From: Lepeophtheirus salmonis
Lineage: Eukaryota; Arthropoda; Copepoda; Siphonostomatoida; Caligidae
Reading direction: 5' to 3'
Assembly: GCF_016086655.4 (NCBI RefSeq)
Contig: NC_052138.2
Location: 36,281,403-36,345,402 of the forward strand
DNA length: 64,000 bases
Shown piece by piece: positions 11,868 to 24,591 of this stretch (position 1 is its first letter; each line of letters begins with the position of its first letter). The position numbers and the translations under genes were made by a program. The notes beneath the pieces were generated by a model, which saw only the letters and a list, made by a program, of their open reading frames with translations, had not been told where the DNA came from and did not search any database.

Positions 11868-12727
11868 CCGAGTGGTACATAAAAAATCTGTACACATTGA
11901 ATTTTAAAATTAAAAAAGATATAATTGATTAATTAACAATGGAAAAAAGAAAATTAAATCTACATATAGATGAGTGTCCGAGCTCTCTTGATCATTAATG
12001 TAGACGCCCTTAGCAGCAATGATGGCTTCCAGGCGGCAATGGAAGGCCTGGCACCCCTACAGGAGGTAGTCCTCTGTCTGTCATAACGTCCCAGTGCTGG
12101 CTGACAATTGTTTGAAGGGCCTCGGTGTTTGGATGATCGACACTGTGGGCCTTCCCTCAACATGCACCCAAAAAGTATATTCGAAGATGTTGTCATCAGA
12201 GCTGTAAAGGAGACCAAAGGTGTCAAAAAAAAAAGTTCCAAATAACTCAAAAGAAACTTGCGACGAAGGAGATAGGTTTCTTTCATTGCTGGTGTGAAAC
12301 GTGGCCTTTCTACCCTCACAAGGCTATTTCCATCCCGTTTTTTGATAGCTCAATTGATAGTCTGGTGAAAAACCCCAAGATCTCTTGCATGGACCCTCAT
12401 GGACACGAAGAAATTGGCCAACGCTGTTTTTTAACTCCTCCGGGTCCAGTTGGTATTTTATGTCAGAGCCCTTCTTCCTTTCCAGCGTTTTGGATGACGT
12501 AGACAGTGATTCTAAAGACACCCATCTGCTTGGATTGTCCAAATGGAAATATGTGGAACATGTTCAAGTGTTCATTTTCTTAACTTGTACGTAAGCCAGA
12601 GAGCTCAGGTTTGCTTTGTTTTGTAGTTGTTTAGGCTTTAATATATCGAAATATGATTAAATTTCAATCACTCAACCATCATATATTATTGAAGTAGTAT
12701 GTGTCCAGATTTCAATGGACCACCCGG
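11868..12727 (-). mobile_element. Gutted Tc1-like element, six-copy family, copy A (best preserved)
   Basis: Terminal inverted repeats: left CCGAGTGGTACATAAAAAAT; right, read inward, CCGGGTGGTCCATTGAAATC. TA flanks both ends (11866-11867, 12728-12729), giving an 860-bp element. The minus strand encodes the transposase N-terminus (SKTLERKKGSDIKYQLDPEE, then RVERPRFTPAMKETYLLRR). It jumps at LELFF to the C-terminal domain (FWVHVEGRP.., EDYLL.GCQAFHCRLEAIIA). The segment that should hold the first two catalytic Asp residues is gone, and frames shift. A subterminal TATATCGAAATATG near 12640 recurs in copies C, D and F and may be a transposase-binding site. Confidence 0.88.
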
Positions 12728-12729
12728 TA

Positions 12730-13540
12730 CAATGTGCGACAACAAAACACAAATTCATTTTCCTAATTTATAACTATTTAAACACAAATAGCTTCATATA
12801 TAATAATGCTAGAGAGCTGAAACGGGGTTGTCAGATCAGGTGTACTGCAATATTTTTTTAACTGGTATTGTTTGTAACAATAAAATTATAGAAACGGATT
12901 TATTCCTGAAAAAAACGATACACTAAGACTTTTGCAAAAGTGCAAATAACTAATTATTTAATTAAGTAATCTTCCACACCATCAAAAATAGTACATGTTG
13001 TTTATTAAATTTTGCATCTTTCTTTCATAAAATAATTATCCCTCTAAAATATCAATAAAAAGTTTTATTAAAGAGAAACCAAAAATGAAAAAAATACCTG
13101 GCTATAAAAATATCAAAGTTCAGTGAATTGCCAATGGGGAACTTCATTTATTTGATAAGATTAATGAAACTTTAAATGTTTATTATGATTATTAAATAGA
13201 AATACAATTTTCCAATTTATAACATTTGTTTTATAACCTATTTGAAAAAGGAAATTATGTTGGGACACACAGTATATACATTTGGTAATGATGATGATTG
13301 GTTGGTGGTTGTACAAAATATGGAATATCATATAAGGATAACAATAGCAACTGATGTGTGAAGTTTTTTGTTTGAATATCATTAAAATTTGATTTCATGA
13401 TTATAATCAAAAATTTATTTAATGTCTCCAGGTTATACAAATTCCTCATTGTTTTTTTTTACACTGAAAAAAAAAAATGATATTTTATTTTGTATTACAA
13501 AAATCATACATATGTAATATATATTTTTATTTTTGTATGA
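12730..13540. other. AT-rich stretch without gene
   Basis: Minus-strand open frames at 13161-13449 are Ile/Tyr/Asn-rich products of AT composition. Nothing supported. Confidence 0.4.
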
Positions 13541-13544
13541 GTCC

Positions 13545-13592
13545 TTATTTATTTGGTTCAGTCTAGTCTTATGACCAGTCCTATCAGCAGGT
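13545..13592 (+). repeat. Dispersed GGTCC-rich repeat, fragment
   Basis: GAGTCCTTATTTATTTGGTT and CAGTCTAGTCTTATGACC match the core of the repeat at 32130-32360 and, in reverse, those at 15372, 47560 and 61845. It is followed by a 21-base A run. Confidence 0.55.
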
Positions 13593-13598
13593 ATGTTA

Positions 13599-13620
13599 CA
13601 AAAAAAAAAAAAAAAAAAAA
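13599..13620. repeat. Poly(A) run
   Basis: Uninterrupted A homopolymer next to a dispersed-repeat fragment. It could be the tail of a retroposed copy or a simple slippage tract. Confidence 0.7.
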
Positions 13621-15371
13621 TTCTTTTAAACTTATGCTATATATATAATGGTAAAAAAGACATTTTGATACCCAAATCATGTATCTAGCTTCAATATTAA
13701 AGAAGTTATGACCAATTTATCATTTATTTTACTGTTCATGTTATAACCTACACCAAAATCTGTGATCTAATATGATATTTGAATTAAATTACACAACTTT
13801 CATAAGTATCAAGAAAATGGAATAAAAAATTGTCAGGAATTACATATAGTATGTGCAATAGTTGTTACTTTTACATACTTGCAATTGAAAAAAATTCAAT
13901 AATAGGACAAAGTACTTTTATATTGCACCGTAATAAAGATTGAGGATGCTAAGGTCGGGTTGAATTTTTATATTTTTTATCTACAGATTGTTTAAAAACT
14001 TTACAAAATTCTATAGAAATATATTTTTTTTAATGTCCATTATACCTTGTGTTTGATCCATTACACACCATTTGTAATTTTGAAGACTATTTTGAGATAA
14101 CTTATTTTCTAGAAAATGGTGCGATTAAACAAAGCAACGTATTGAAAAAAAAACTCTGGGAGAAAGATTAAAAATGTATCTATATTAAATAAAAATGACG
14201 TAGTATTTCTATGGAAGTCCCCAAAACATATTTAGACTTCTGCACACGCCATTTGCAAGTTTTTTCGCACCGTAAATCGCCAATTTGTTACATGCCTACT
14301 ATCATTCCTTGGAATCCTTAAGACTGTGTTTGTCCTTCAGAATGTCAGCACTAGAATTGATATAAAAAAAAAAGAAATAATGTTGATGAAGGTCATCTAT
14401 GACCGAACTTTGGAAGTTTTTAGAACTGATATGCAGGACTGAACTAAATCGGACCAAGAGTGAACTGGATGGTTCTGCAGACTTTTGTCCTAAATTAGGA
14501 GTTACTCAACTCTAAATATTAGACTGTCTCGTTATTGGGGTTCAACCTTTTTCCTCTGCACAAATCCACCAAATTCTGGACACAATAAAAGCACTGACAT
14601 TAACAAAGTTTGAAGTACCTCAAGTTATATTTTAACAAGATTTTTGAGTCAAAAATGACCATTTTTGTACAGCCTAAATATAATTATGCTGTGAGTCAAA
14701 AGTCGTACTTTATATATTTTTAAGTAATTATTTTGTCAGAAAAAAATATTGTACACCTTGTTTTTACTCATTTAAGGGCCCTTAGATGTGCACAATGATT
14801 TTCGGTTTCCCTGTTTAATCAAGCATATAGATTAACAAAATTTAATCCTTGTTAAAGTATTAGTTGTTGAAAAAAATTGGACATTATCTTTTGTTATGTT
14901 TGTATAGGGTTAAGAGTGATATTCAATCAAAAGAGTACAGTCTAATATATGTGTATACAAAATTAACAAACACATTTATTTAAGATATATATAGAGTAAG
15001 TGAATTAGTGCAAAAAAATATAATAAACAGTGGGTCGAATAAAGTATTAAATATATATATATCGACTACTAAAATGAAGGAAAATAGTTGTTTTTTTATT
15101 AATAAAATATAATATATGTACATACTCAAAGAATTAACATTTAAGGGAATAAAGTGGGATACGATGAAATCAGTTCAGATTAATTAAATAAAAATTGGAA
15201 ATATACAACTAAACTTGTAAAAAATATGCCCTGTTCATGAGTTTTTATTAATTGTAGTTTTAAATGTGGATATATTTTTTTTTCTTCCCAAAGCCCACTA
15301 ATATTTCTATTTCAATCTTGAGATGAGCACATCAAAGAATGTCACTCAATTTTATTTCTGATTTGCTTAAT
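13621..15371. other. AT-rich stretch without gene
   Basis: No coding potential seen. 14400-14530 has scattered GGACTG/GGACC words that may be a very old copy of the GGTCC repeat. Confidence 0.4.
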
Positions 15372-15490
15372 CAGATCTAGTACTGACAGTTCTAAGGACC
15401 AACAGTCTTAAGGGCTGATCCCAAAGATCAATAGGAGAGGTCCTAAGACTGGATTAACTAGACCGAATAAATGATTAAGATACTTTTATC
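15372..15490 (-). repeat. Dispersed GGTCC-rich repeat
   Basis: Read on the minus strand it gives ATTCGGTCTAGTTAATCCAG, then CTTAGGACC, CTTAAGACTG and TTGGTCCTTAGAACTGTCAG. These are in the same order as the copies at 32130, 47560 and 61845. Downstream, TGTAAAGGGTTAAA (15537-15550) also recurs beside other copies. Confidence 0.6.
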
Positions 15491-17099
15491 AACATACAAG
15501 ATTATTTATCATGTGACGAATTAGTTACATACGGGTGTAAAGGGTTAAATGTAGCTTTCTAATGTTTTTACCTCATCTACCAAGTGTGTTCCTTACAAGC
15601 ATTTAAGTATGTTCCCAATTTATCAGGACTACCTTAGAATCCAATACTTGGCTGATGTATAGATAAACACTCTACGTAATTGATTTTGATATGATGTAAA
15701 AAATTAAATGCTATTCGGAATTCAAGTATATAACATAATTGAAAATGAGTGTTATTTTTCAATTAATGTATATTTTCGTTTATACTTTTAAAGTAAACAA
15801 ATGCTTTTCGTACATTATCAATTAATTATATTTCTACATCAAAATACACATATATTGTATATACCATTTCTAACAATAACTCTCCAAATATAGCATTATA
15901 CTTGCAATTTTTGAAGGGATTTTAACCAACGTAAAAAAATAATTTATTAAATTTTATAAGAAATTTTCAATGACTAGTAATTTAAAACAGTATTTTTATT
16001 CTTCAGAGAAACATCATATGATTTGAAAGGATTTAAAGTTATTCTGCAATGCAAAAACTCTTTTGTACGACCTTGGTATAGTCATAGCTGACGAAATTAA
16101 CACTGCATACACAATATATACAATGAAGGGGTGTTAAACATCATTTGAAGATACTATCTACTGTAATATTCTTTTAATAGTTAATATTACTTCTCAAATA
16201 AGAGTGGAGTCTCTTTGGGCATTTCTTAGAAAACAAGGAGAAGGTGTGAGCGACCCTCATGGTATTACTTACTGTTATTTGTCGCCAGTGGCGTCGCTAT
16301 CCTCTTTAAAAAAAGACAAAATATATATCATATCTTTTGTATATATAATTTGTATTAATTGCTATCACATATATAATCCAAAATGGTCGAAGATATTGGT
16401 CTGAAATATAGCTATTAAACATATAAAATAACTGAGCATGTTCCTAAGATATTTTTGGGCCCTCTAAAGTTATTCAAGAGCCTGTTTTGGGCTCCAATAA
16501 AATCTTATTTTCCTTTTCTCTTTTTATATATCTCCTCTCCTCTGTTTATTAATAAATCTTTCTCTCTCTCTCTCTCTCCTTCTGCTTTTACAACATTTAT
16601 AACATTATAACATTTTATAGCATTTTTGAAATCTAGCAACACCCCTGGTTTGTCTATAAGTTTTTCCTGCCCCTATATATGGTATTTTTTTGGCCCAACA
16701 CGAAGACATAAGAACTGGCAAAACATTAATATAGAGTTTAATAAGTTTATGGATCAAACCGTCGATGGAAATTTTAATTTTTCAAAAAAAAATTATTCCA
16801 AATGTCCTTTTTTTAGAAACTACAATATGCTAACTGTCATGTGCTATAAATCTACTCAGTACAAAGCCATGCAATGTGGTTTTAACTATCATATTGCAAT
16901 TCACATTCCTTCAGAGAAATTTTGACTCTTAGACTATTAGCTACCGTCATGTGCAATCCATATTTAGGTTTTAACAATATATATATATATAACAATATTT
17001 TGCTTCAAATACTAATATATAGTAGCATTTTTAGAAAAGTATTTCATTTCTTACTTCAATAAAATAGTTATTTACCTTAAAATGAATATAATCCAGATA
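15491..17099. other. AT-rich stretch with CT microsatellite
   Basis: A (CT)n tract lies at about 16557-16580. The open frame 16626-16925 (99 codons, plus) has no recognisable domain and is Asn/Tyr/Phe-rich, as expected from composition. No gene is claimed. Confidence 0.4.
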
Positions 17100-17626
17100 C
17101 AGGGGCTTCCACATTGGGTGGGGAGGAGGGGGTGTAGCCCCACCAAAATTAAAGAATTTTTGTTTTTACTAGAATTTGTTTGGGTTTTATTAGCCTAGAA
17201 AAAGTTCATCGGGCATAAAGCAGAATTTTGAAAAAAATTCCAAGAAAATTAATATTTGAAATGTCATTTTAGAATGTTTTTCGCAAAAAAAAATATTTTT
17301 TCTAAATAACTGGATTTATGAAAATTTTTGCAAAAATTTTCATGTCAAATTAAATTTTTTTCAAAGATATTTAATTTTCTGTGAATAGCTTTGAATTTTA
17401 GATATTTTTTTTGTTAATATTCGAAAATTAATTGAGAAAATGTTATTCAAATAAAGATTAATTATATCTGAATAGGTCTGGATTTGAGAACTTTTTATAT
17501 ATATATATTTATTTTTTGTGAACAACTCTGGATTTTTGAAAAAAATCCTGAATTTTTTTTTCATATTATAATTTTTTCAATTCCAAAAACAAAGCCCTCC
17601 CAAATATAATTCTGTGGACGCCTCGG
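17100..17626. mobile_element. hAT-like MITE filled with A/T-palindromic repeats
   Basis: The left end is CAGGGGCTTCCAC and the right end is GTGGACGCCTCGG. They form an imperfect ~13-bp inverted repeat whose outer CAG resembles hAT-superfamily ends. The interior (17220-17570) is a degenerate tandem of GAAAATTTTTGCAAAAATTT-like units that can fold on itself. Similar ends and interiors occur at 25049, 26375 and 28896. It encodes no protein. No clear 8-bp target duplication is visible. Confidence 0.5.
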
Positions 17627-18480
17627 AGATTATACAGTTGAGCCCTGAATATAAAGATTTTTTGTATTCAAAAATGTACTATCTGGTAAATACATACTTT
17701 AGATATGGTATTTATATATTTAATCATTTAAAAAATCTTTCAGCCTAGTGTCTAGTGAATGATCATTTAATCTCCTCCCTTCAAAATTAGTAAAGATACA
17801 GTCCCTAAATGTAGTGTGTTCAATATCTCAGTTCAAGCTTATGTCCAGCATATAGCATATTTTTGCGCTTGGTCAACGATTTGTATCTTAGAGATAATTT
17901 AGCATTATTTTTCATACAAATAATAATAACTATCTAACTCCAGAGCAACAGAGTTAAGGCAACTAATATCTTAAATTAACAAAGGAAAATGCCTTGAAGC
18001 TTGGGTATTATATTATAAAAATAGGGGTGGGGGGAGGCATCTCATAGTTGAAATTGTCTTTTTCCTACGTTGAAATAACTTGATTTCATTTTATCTTTAT
18101 TTAAAAGACTTTCCATAATTGGAAAGTTAAATTCTCTCAATACAAAAAAATAATCTTAAAAGTTCAATTATTTCTTTAACAAAAAAAAAAAGAATAAAAC
18201 TTTTGGGACAAACTTTACAAATAGAAATAATACATTTGACTGAAATAAATGATAAAAAAACTTATTTGGAAATTTCTTAACTCAAAGTATTTTATTAAAT
18301 GGGTTTTTTTTTTAAACAAAAAAAAATTAAATACTTTTGAAGGAGAACAACTCACAAACTTTACTATGATTTCGTTAGCCCAGAGCAAATATAACGGGGA
18401 TTTACACTTTTAACTCCTAAAGAAAACATCAGTGTTCATGTCTTCCATTCATGAGCAGAGACACAAGTGATACCTATAAA
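17627..18480. other. AT-rich stretch without gene
   Basis: No coding frame or repeat end recognised. Confidence 0.4.
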
Positions 18481-19686
18481 CAGGGTTTTCCAATAATATT
18501 TTGAATAGCCCACTATTTCGGTAGATGTCACTTTTGAAGCTCTAATTTGACAGGTATAAACTACGCCAGCTAATAAAAATGGAACGATACATGCTTCAAC
18601 AATGCAATGAAATTATTAAAATTCACTATAAAAATGGGGAAAACATGGTAGAGACGGTTCGAAAAATAAATATTTTTGGGTCGTCCTGAAGTACCTTGAC
18701 GGACCGCCATACAGAAATTGGTTGACTGTTTAATGATGTCAAGAATAAAATCCGTGCACGTTACTCAAGAACAACTGGGAATATTGCTGATGTAGCCCAC
18801 AGTCTTGAATAACCCCCAGGTTTATTCATTCCTCGTCGTTCTTAGGAATTGGGCATTCAACAAACGGGTGTTTACACCGTATTTTGTATAAAAATTTGGA
18901 GTTTTAAGGCTTAGAAAGTTTCGCAGACAGAAGAACTCAAGCCAGGCGATCATCAACAACGTCGTGTCTTGGCTGATTGTGTCCTTGTAATGCAAGAAAA
19001 TGATCCAGAATTCCATTCTAAAATCATCATGACTGATGAAGCACATTTCTATTTGGATGGCTAAGTCAACAAGCAAAACTGTCGCATCTGGTTCTCGGAA
19101 ATTGCAAGATTTATTGCTGAAAACCCTTTATATCTTCAACATGTTACTTTTTGGTGCAGTTTATGGTCCGGCAAGGTCATTGGATCTACCTTTTAGAAAA
19201 TGAGACTGGAGCAACAGATACGGTTAATTGATTGCCCTATCGAGAGATTATTCATTATTATGCCCCTAATTAGGTGGAATTGATCCGCACAACATTTACT
19301 TTCAACAAGAGGGCGCTCTGTGCCATACAAGCAACGAAACTATATTTAACGAGGAAAGTTTCTGGACCGTGTGATCACTGAAGAGGTGATTGCAATTGGC
19401 CAGCGAGATCTTGTGATTTAACACCTTGCAACTTCTTCATTTAGGGTCATGTGAAAGATAAGGTCTACGCCAACAGCTCAGTGTTAATTCAAGACCTCAA
19501 AGATGGAATTCGGGAAGCTATTGAGGGCATACAACAGCATATTTGCCATTTGGAGATGGAACATTTCATAAAGAGGGTACTTTTTTGAATTTTGATATGT
19601 TTCCTGGGGTTTTTATTTTCCATGCTTTAAGATGTAAGAAGCTCGAAAATCATTTTTTTAGGGATCCAAGTATTTACTATACCCTG
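18481..19686 (+). mobile_element. Near full-length DUF4817-type mariner relative
   Basis: The element starts CAGGGTTTTCC and ends ACCCTG (19681-19686), a short matching inverted repeat. It encloses a nearly complete but broken transposase frame. Its ~1.2 kb length is normal for the family. This is the only element in the window that retains most of the transposase length. Confidence 0.65.
18579..19588 (+). pseudogene. Transposase of the DUF4817 / DDE type, dead
   Basis: It starts ATGGAACGATACATGCTTCA (MERYMLQQCNEIIKIHYKNG), the conserved start of DUF4817-type transposases. A 'TDRHTEIG' linker and a second DNA-binding region follow. The catalytic block IIMTDEAHFYLDG at ~19026 holds the first Asp. 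At the second catalytic block the family reads FQQDGATCHTA, but here it is FQQEGALCHTS, so the Asp is Glu. The C-terminal FI.GHVKDKVYANSSVLIQD follows. At least five stops or frameshifts interrupt it. Family assignment is from remembered motifs. Confidence 0.82.
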
Positions 19687-19819
19687 CCTCATCGGCCTTA
19701 AAGTTTTTTTTAAATGTCATTTATGATGATGTCTGGTATTTTTAGTTCAAAAACTGAAGATAAAACACACGACTGAATGCCAAAAAAAAGATATTAAACT
19801 TAAATATAACCAATTTGAA

Positions 19820-19999
19820 TAGCGCTGTGTCGGGAGAAGAGAGTGTGATCTACTCCTCACAGGATTGCCCAGTCTCTAGAGGCTTCCATCAAGATGGAGT
19901 GGTCCAAGCTCGAGTCATAGGGTATAGTTAAGGTCTGCAAGGGATTTTATGCCTCGTATTGAGACAATTATTAGAGCTCAGGGTTCACATATTAAATAA
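19820..19999 (+). pseudogene. Tc1-like transposase C-terminal fragment
   Basis: It reads SLEASIKMEWSKLES, then VCKGFMPRIETIIRAQGSHI with a frame slip and stop at 19997-19999. The same tail and ~80 bases of 3' flank (AGTTGTGCCAA to AGATAAGATCAAT) recur at 22640-22910. These are two copies of one family. Confidence 0.7.
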
Positions 20000-20231
20000 A
20001 AGTTGTGCCAAACACTATTTTCAGTTCATTTTTCTTTATATAAGTGTAAAAAAAATAATAAAATGTGTACCTAGATAAGATCAATCTTGTATTTCAACAA
20101 GGAAATTTGAGCGCCTGCAAAAGTTCTTCATGGATAGGTTGGGCGTTTTTTGTTTTTTGGCGTAAAGCCAATAGTGTTTCGTGCCAGATAAAAAAAATAG
20201 TATCTATATACAATATATTTATTTCACAATT

Positions 20232-20580
20232 GTGGAAAAGGCAGAAAGCCCATGTTGCAATTCACGCCATACGAGACAATGCTGAGATTGCAAACTTCTT
20301 CAACCTGGATACTTATTTTGTCAGAAGAGTCAGGAAAGAGCTGTTAGAGTCTTGAGGTGATTATGAATCAACAAGACAGTGTGATGATCACAAGAATAGG
20401 TGATACTCAAAGAAAACATTGACCTGGGTGTGTTTGGCCTCCATGCTCAACTGACCTTAACACAAGGGACTTTTTTGTGGCAGGGGTAATTAAGCGACAC
20501 ACCAAAAGACCCTTCTGCAACACAAATCAGAACTGATGCCCAGGATCCAGGAGTTATTTCGGAAAGACTTACTCCGTTAT
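20232..20580 (+). pseudogene. Tc1-like transposase, N- and C-terminus only
   Basis: The N-terminal segment AIHAIRDNAEIANFFNLDTY, VRRVRKELLES (helix-turn-helix) runs into a frame break. It then continues directly with the C-terminal VWPPCSTDLNTRDFFVAGVI, RHTKRPFCNT. In the family the latter is WPP.SPDLNP.D.FVWG around the third catalytic residue; here SPDLN has become STDLN. The first two catalytic regions are deleted. Confidence 0.7.
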
Positions 20581-22135
20581 TAATAATGTATATTTTTTTT
20601 TATATAGCTTTCATTTACCATTGATTTTCATACAAATTGGATGATTAATTTAAGAGAAAATCTTTTATTTTTTAATCCTATGGATTGTGAAATAGATGTC
20701 GCACTCTGTATATATACATATATATAACTTTTATAATGAGTATTTAAAGCTAGAAAACAATTATTAGAAAAAAAAACTGTTGTAAAAGTAAACAATAGAA
20801 AAGGCTAAAATAAATAACATAAAAGGTTAGTCATTTAAAAAAAATAGTTAGTCTCTTTGCGTAAAATAATACTTACATAGACCGGGAAAGAAAAGAAAAG
20901 GGGGGGGGGGGACTATCTAAAGAATAATAATAATAAAAAAGAGCCTTAATTTGTAATTTAATCTAGTTAGTAAAAGAATATAAATGTTATTCTGGGTACA
21001 CATTCTACAAGTTTATGTTTTTATCAATACTCTTGAGTGATTCTGCTAATATAAAAAAAAATCGATTAAACACTTTAGTGCGATCAAGAGCTGATGTAAC
21101 TTCTGGAGGAATTAAAGTGTTTCTTCCCCTTTTAAAATTTGATTGAGTAGTAGACCCTAGTTCTTTTCCCTACTTAATATTTTCGTTGTATAAATATAAT
21201 ACTAGTAGAGTTACATGTCAACTGGATTTAAATTGTATACCAAAGTACTCCAGATGTGCATATCCGAAATTATGCTTCATAGAGGGCGTTTAATACACCT
21301 TTACAGGACCGATAAATGGTACTAATTTAAGATCCCAGATGAAGGATAAAAACCAATTAAAACAAAGAATCATGTTTTGCAGAAGGAAAATAGTAAAGAT
21401 GTAAAAATATTGCACGTAACAATATTTGTTATCTCTTCAACTATTTTACATTTTCATTCATATTATAAATAATTTTCTCTCGAAAAATCATTAATATATA
21501 TTTGAGAAAAGTACGTCATTTTTAAAAAGTTATAAGATATAAAAAGCTATATTCTGAACTGTTTTCACGATATTTGAGAAGTAAGTAAATTTTTTTGAAA
21601 AATTGGCAATTTTCAATGCTTTGATACTGTTGAGCTACCTTTAAATATTCCTCAATTTTGCTTAAACTTTGCCAATTGTATTTTTTATTAGTAGGAACGG
21701 ATTTTGACCCAGGGCCCCAGATATTTCAAGAAAATAAAATATAAGAAACGCCCTAATGTACATGGAATGAAGAGAATGTAAATAAATTAATATTCCTTAG
21801 AGCATGGATGTCCTATCATTTAATATAATGGCCTGCATTGCCACTCGAAATATTTTAATGACCGTAATATTCATTAAATTAAATTTCATGAAAACTGGTA
21901 ACATAAAAAAAGCATATTTCAACTGTAGGCCAAATCTAAAAAAGTCCAATCTGTCAACCCGGTTAAAGTCTCACAAAATAGTATATGATTTAAATATTTG
22001 TTTTAAATAACCAAGAACTACACTATTAATGATCATCCATGGAAAATTCAGTTATTGCTTTAAATTCATCAAACGTACTGTAAATCCTACATTTAAAATT
22101 ATTTATTTATTTGTTACAACTTGTGCATAGCATAT
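20581..22135. other. AT-rich stretch, G homopolymer
   Basis: A run of 13 G lies near 20900. The 68-codon frame at 21804-22010 is unassigned. Nothing coding is supported. Confidence 0.4.
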
Positions 22136-22181
22136 TTACAGGCTTGATCTTGTAGGAGGACAACAAAACATCTTATCTATG

Positions 22182-22782
22182 AACAGAGCAAGCTCAGACG
22201 GTTGGACAGAGCAAAAAAGATTATAAATTTTCTCAAGGCCAACAAAAATTTGGGTAAAGTTTTTCTCTACTCGGAAGAAAAAAAAATCCATGTTGATGCC
22301 ACTGTAAATAAGCAAAACAGCCACTATATCAGAAGCGGACATCCAGACAATGTCTCAGCAGAGCAAAAAAATCCAGCCAGAACCATGGTCCTGTGTGTTG
22401 TTGAGTCTGCCTTTCCATTTTTGTGGAGAGGAAGGAGCTCAATGCAGACGCTTACATCCAACTTCTGCATAAGAAAGTGATACTTTGGTACAGAAAAAAG
22501 TCCGGGGACAGCTTTGTTTTCAATCAAGAAGGAGCTCCCTGTCATCGTACCCCTAAGACCCAGACCTTCAAGAAAAACTACTTTCCGATAAGCAAACTCA
22601 TTGGACTACTCTATGTAGGCGCGTCTGGATGAGACTGTGTGCTATTACTGGCCAGTCTCTGAAGGATTCCACCAAGAAGGAGTGTACCAAGCATAGAGTA
22701 TGACTGCCTAGTAAAGGTCTCCAAGGGATTTATGCCTCATATCGAGGTAATTATTAGACCCGAGGGGTCATATATTGAATAA
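22182..22782 (+). pseudogene. Tc1-like transposase lacking N-terminus
   Basis: The region includes RRLDRAKKIINFLKANKNLG, then VFLYSEEKKIHVDATVNKQN (family VFSDEK: the first catalytic Asp is replaced) and KELNADAYIQLLHKKVILWY. FVFNQEGAPCHRT has Glu for the second catalytic Asp. After a deletion at SKLIGLLY, the C-terminus ARLDETVCYYWP, SLKDSTKKEWTK follows with a frameshifted tail ending CATATATTGAATAA. Two catalytic residues are altered and one region is deleted, so it is dead. It is the same family as 19820-19999. Confidence 0.82.
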
Positions 22783-23557
22783 GAGTTGTGCCAAGTACTC
22801 TATTTTCAGATGATTTTTCTTAAATAAATGTCCTCACAAAACCTCTGGGTTAAATTTTACACTTGAAAAATTGAAAAAAATTCAAGGTGTACCATTAGAT
22901 AAGATCAATTTTTTATATATCTTCATATAATGAATGTATGTAGAAGAAAAGAGAGTTCACTCCTCAAGAATTAAATAATATGTTGTTCGTAATCAGAGGT
23001 ATGTCTGTATTTATTTAATGACTCACAGTTAAAGCCAGGAATTAAAGAGTTGAAAATGTTTGTTGAGTTTCTTTTCCTATCTCACAAGGGCTATTTCATT
23101 TCATTTTATTATTTTGTTTGCTTTTGCAGTTTCCTCATGGGAAGAATAAAAAATATAAGGAGAGTTAGCTAGGTAACCTATTTATATATTAACTTACTTT
23201 TCCTCCATCTTTATTTCCAATTCATTCGACTTTGGCAATATATATTTAATTTTTAAATACTGACTCATAAATAAAAGTATTGTATATTTACCATTATTTA
23301 TTTATGGATTTTGTATTGTTTTTATCGTAGAAGATGCAGTTCTAAATACTTACTGCATATAGCTTAAATACTTCTACTCTTTTCTTAACCCCCTCCTCTT
23401 CAATTTAATAGGATTTAAAAGATAAGAACGGGATTTTTCTTCTCTCATACAGCACAAGTCCAAACAATAGAAATGTATTGCATTCTTTATTTGCTTTTTT
23501 GTAATGATATACAAAATGTTGCACTAAAATATGGAGTTGTTTATTATATTAAATGTA
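22783..23557. other. AT-rich stretch
   Basis: It starts with the 3' flank of the preceding element up to ~22910 (ACCATTAGATAAGATCAATT). Beyond that nothing is recognised. Confidence 0.4.
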
Positions 23558-23719
23558 CAGGGTGAGGGGAAAAAAAAATCTGAATCCTAATTTACGACCT
23601 CTGGATTCAGTTCTAAAAGTCAAACAATTTTGTACTTGACCCCATTCAAAAGAACTGACAAAAAACTACAATTTGATGTTGGTTTTGTTTTGGTGCACTT
23701 AAAAATATCAGAACAACTA
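23558..23719 (+). mobile_element. 5' fragment of the CAGGRTGAGGA-end transposon family
   Basis: The TA-preceded end CAGGGTGAGGGG is followed by ~150 bases homologous to the start of the element at 23930 (TTTTGTACTTG, CTACAATTTGATGTT, ATATCAGAACAAC). It breaks off at 23719. The two copies are in direct orientation ~370 bp apart. Confidence 0.6.
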
Positions 23720-23929
23720 GTATGATGTAAAGTCTTATAATATATTTGATAACCGATTAATTTACTATGATTTACACTTATTACAATTATATACTTCTAA
23801 ATATCTAGTAAAAACGTAAGATTTCTGTTGACATCCATCATTAGTCAAAGGTTTATTCTGAAGAATATTTGCTTCGTTCCAGAATGCCATGGTATTTACA
23901 AGGCGTGAAAGCCTTAAAAAATCCGAATA

Positions 23930-24591
23930 CAGGATGAGGACTCAAAAATTAAAATCCTCTTCAAGGCCGTTTAGCCTCAGTTTTAAATGCCTGATAATTT
24001 TGTACTTGGCGCCATTCGAAAGAGCTAACAAAAAGCTACAATTTGATGTTTGTTTTGTATGTGTGCGATCCAAAATATCCGAGCAACACGTAAAACGGTG
24101 GAGGGTGTGTTATCTCCTACGTGCACACAAGTCGACAAGTGGGCGCGGTTCAGAACAGGAGAAATGATCGCTTCTTAGCTAAATCAAGAGCTCAGATACG
24201 AGGAATCTTAAGGAACAAACATCCAGCTTAGGTCGTGGTCCTTGGCGTGGTGGTGTCCAGCAGGCAGCAATATGCCTCTCTACTTCTTCAAGACCAACAA
24301 GAAAGTCTACTCAGGCGTATACTACAAGGTCCTCTGGTAACATTTCTTGCAATGGTTGAACAGCACGTTTCTGCAGGGATAACTATGTGTTTACCCAAGA
24401 CAGCACCCGGCACACACGTCCAAGAAGGTTCAACATTTCTGCAGGGAGAACATGGCTACCTTCTAGCCGGCAGACTTCTAGCCTTCGTCCTCATCCGACG
24501 TGAACCCTCAGTATCTCGCTGTAGATAAGGTTCATCCTCAAAATATGTAGAATGAGAAAACGGCTTTCTAATTTTTGAGTCCTTACCCTCC
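23930..24591 (+). mobile_element. Gutted Tc1/mariner-type element, ~660 bp
   Basis: The ends are CAGGATGAGGACTCAAAAAT (preceded by TA) and, read inward on the right, GAGGGTAAGGACTCAAAAAT. The interior matches the elements at 43.9 and 60.8 kb. It has an N-terminal helix-turn-helix region (EQHVKRWRVCYLLRA), a middle part (SRQQYASLLLQDQQESLLRR in one frame; LYFFKTNKKVYSGVYY in another) and the second catalytic block decayed (TQDSTRHTRPRRF). It is heavily frameshifted, with no functional protein. The end sequence resembles that of the elements at 25.7 and 35 kb. Confidence 0.72.

Noticed and set aside
24235..24528. 97-codon plus-strand frame as a gene
   Set aside because: It is an out-of-frame reading of the decayed transposase in the 23930-24591 element.
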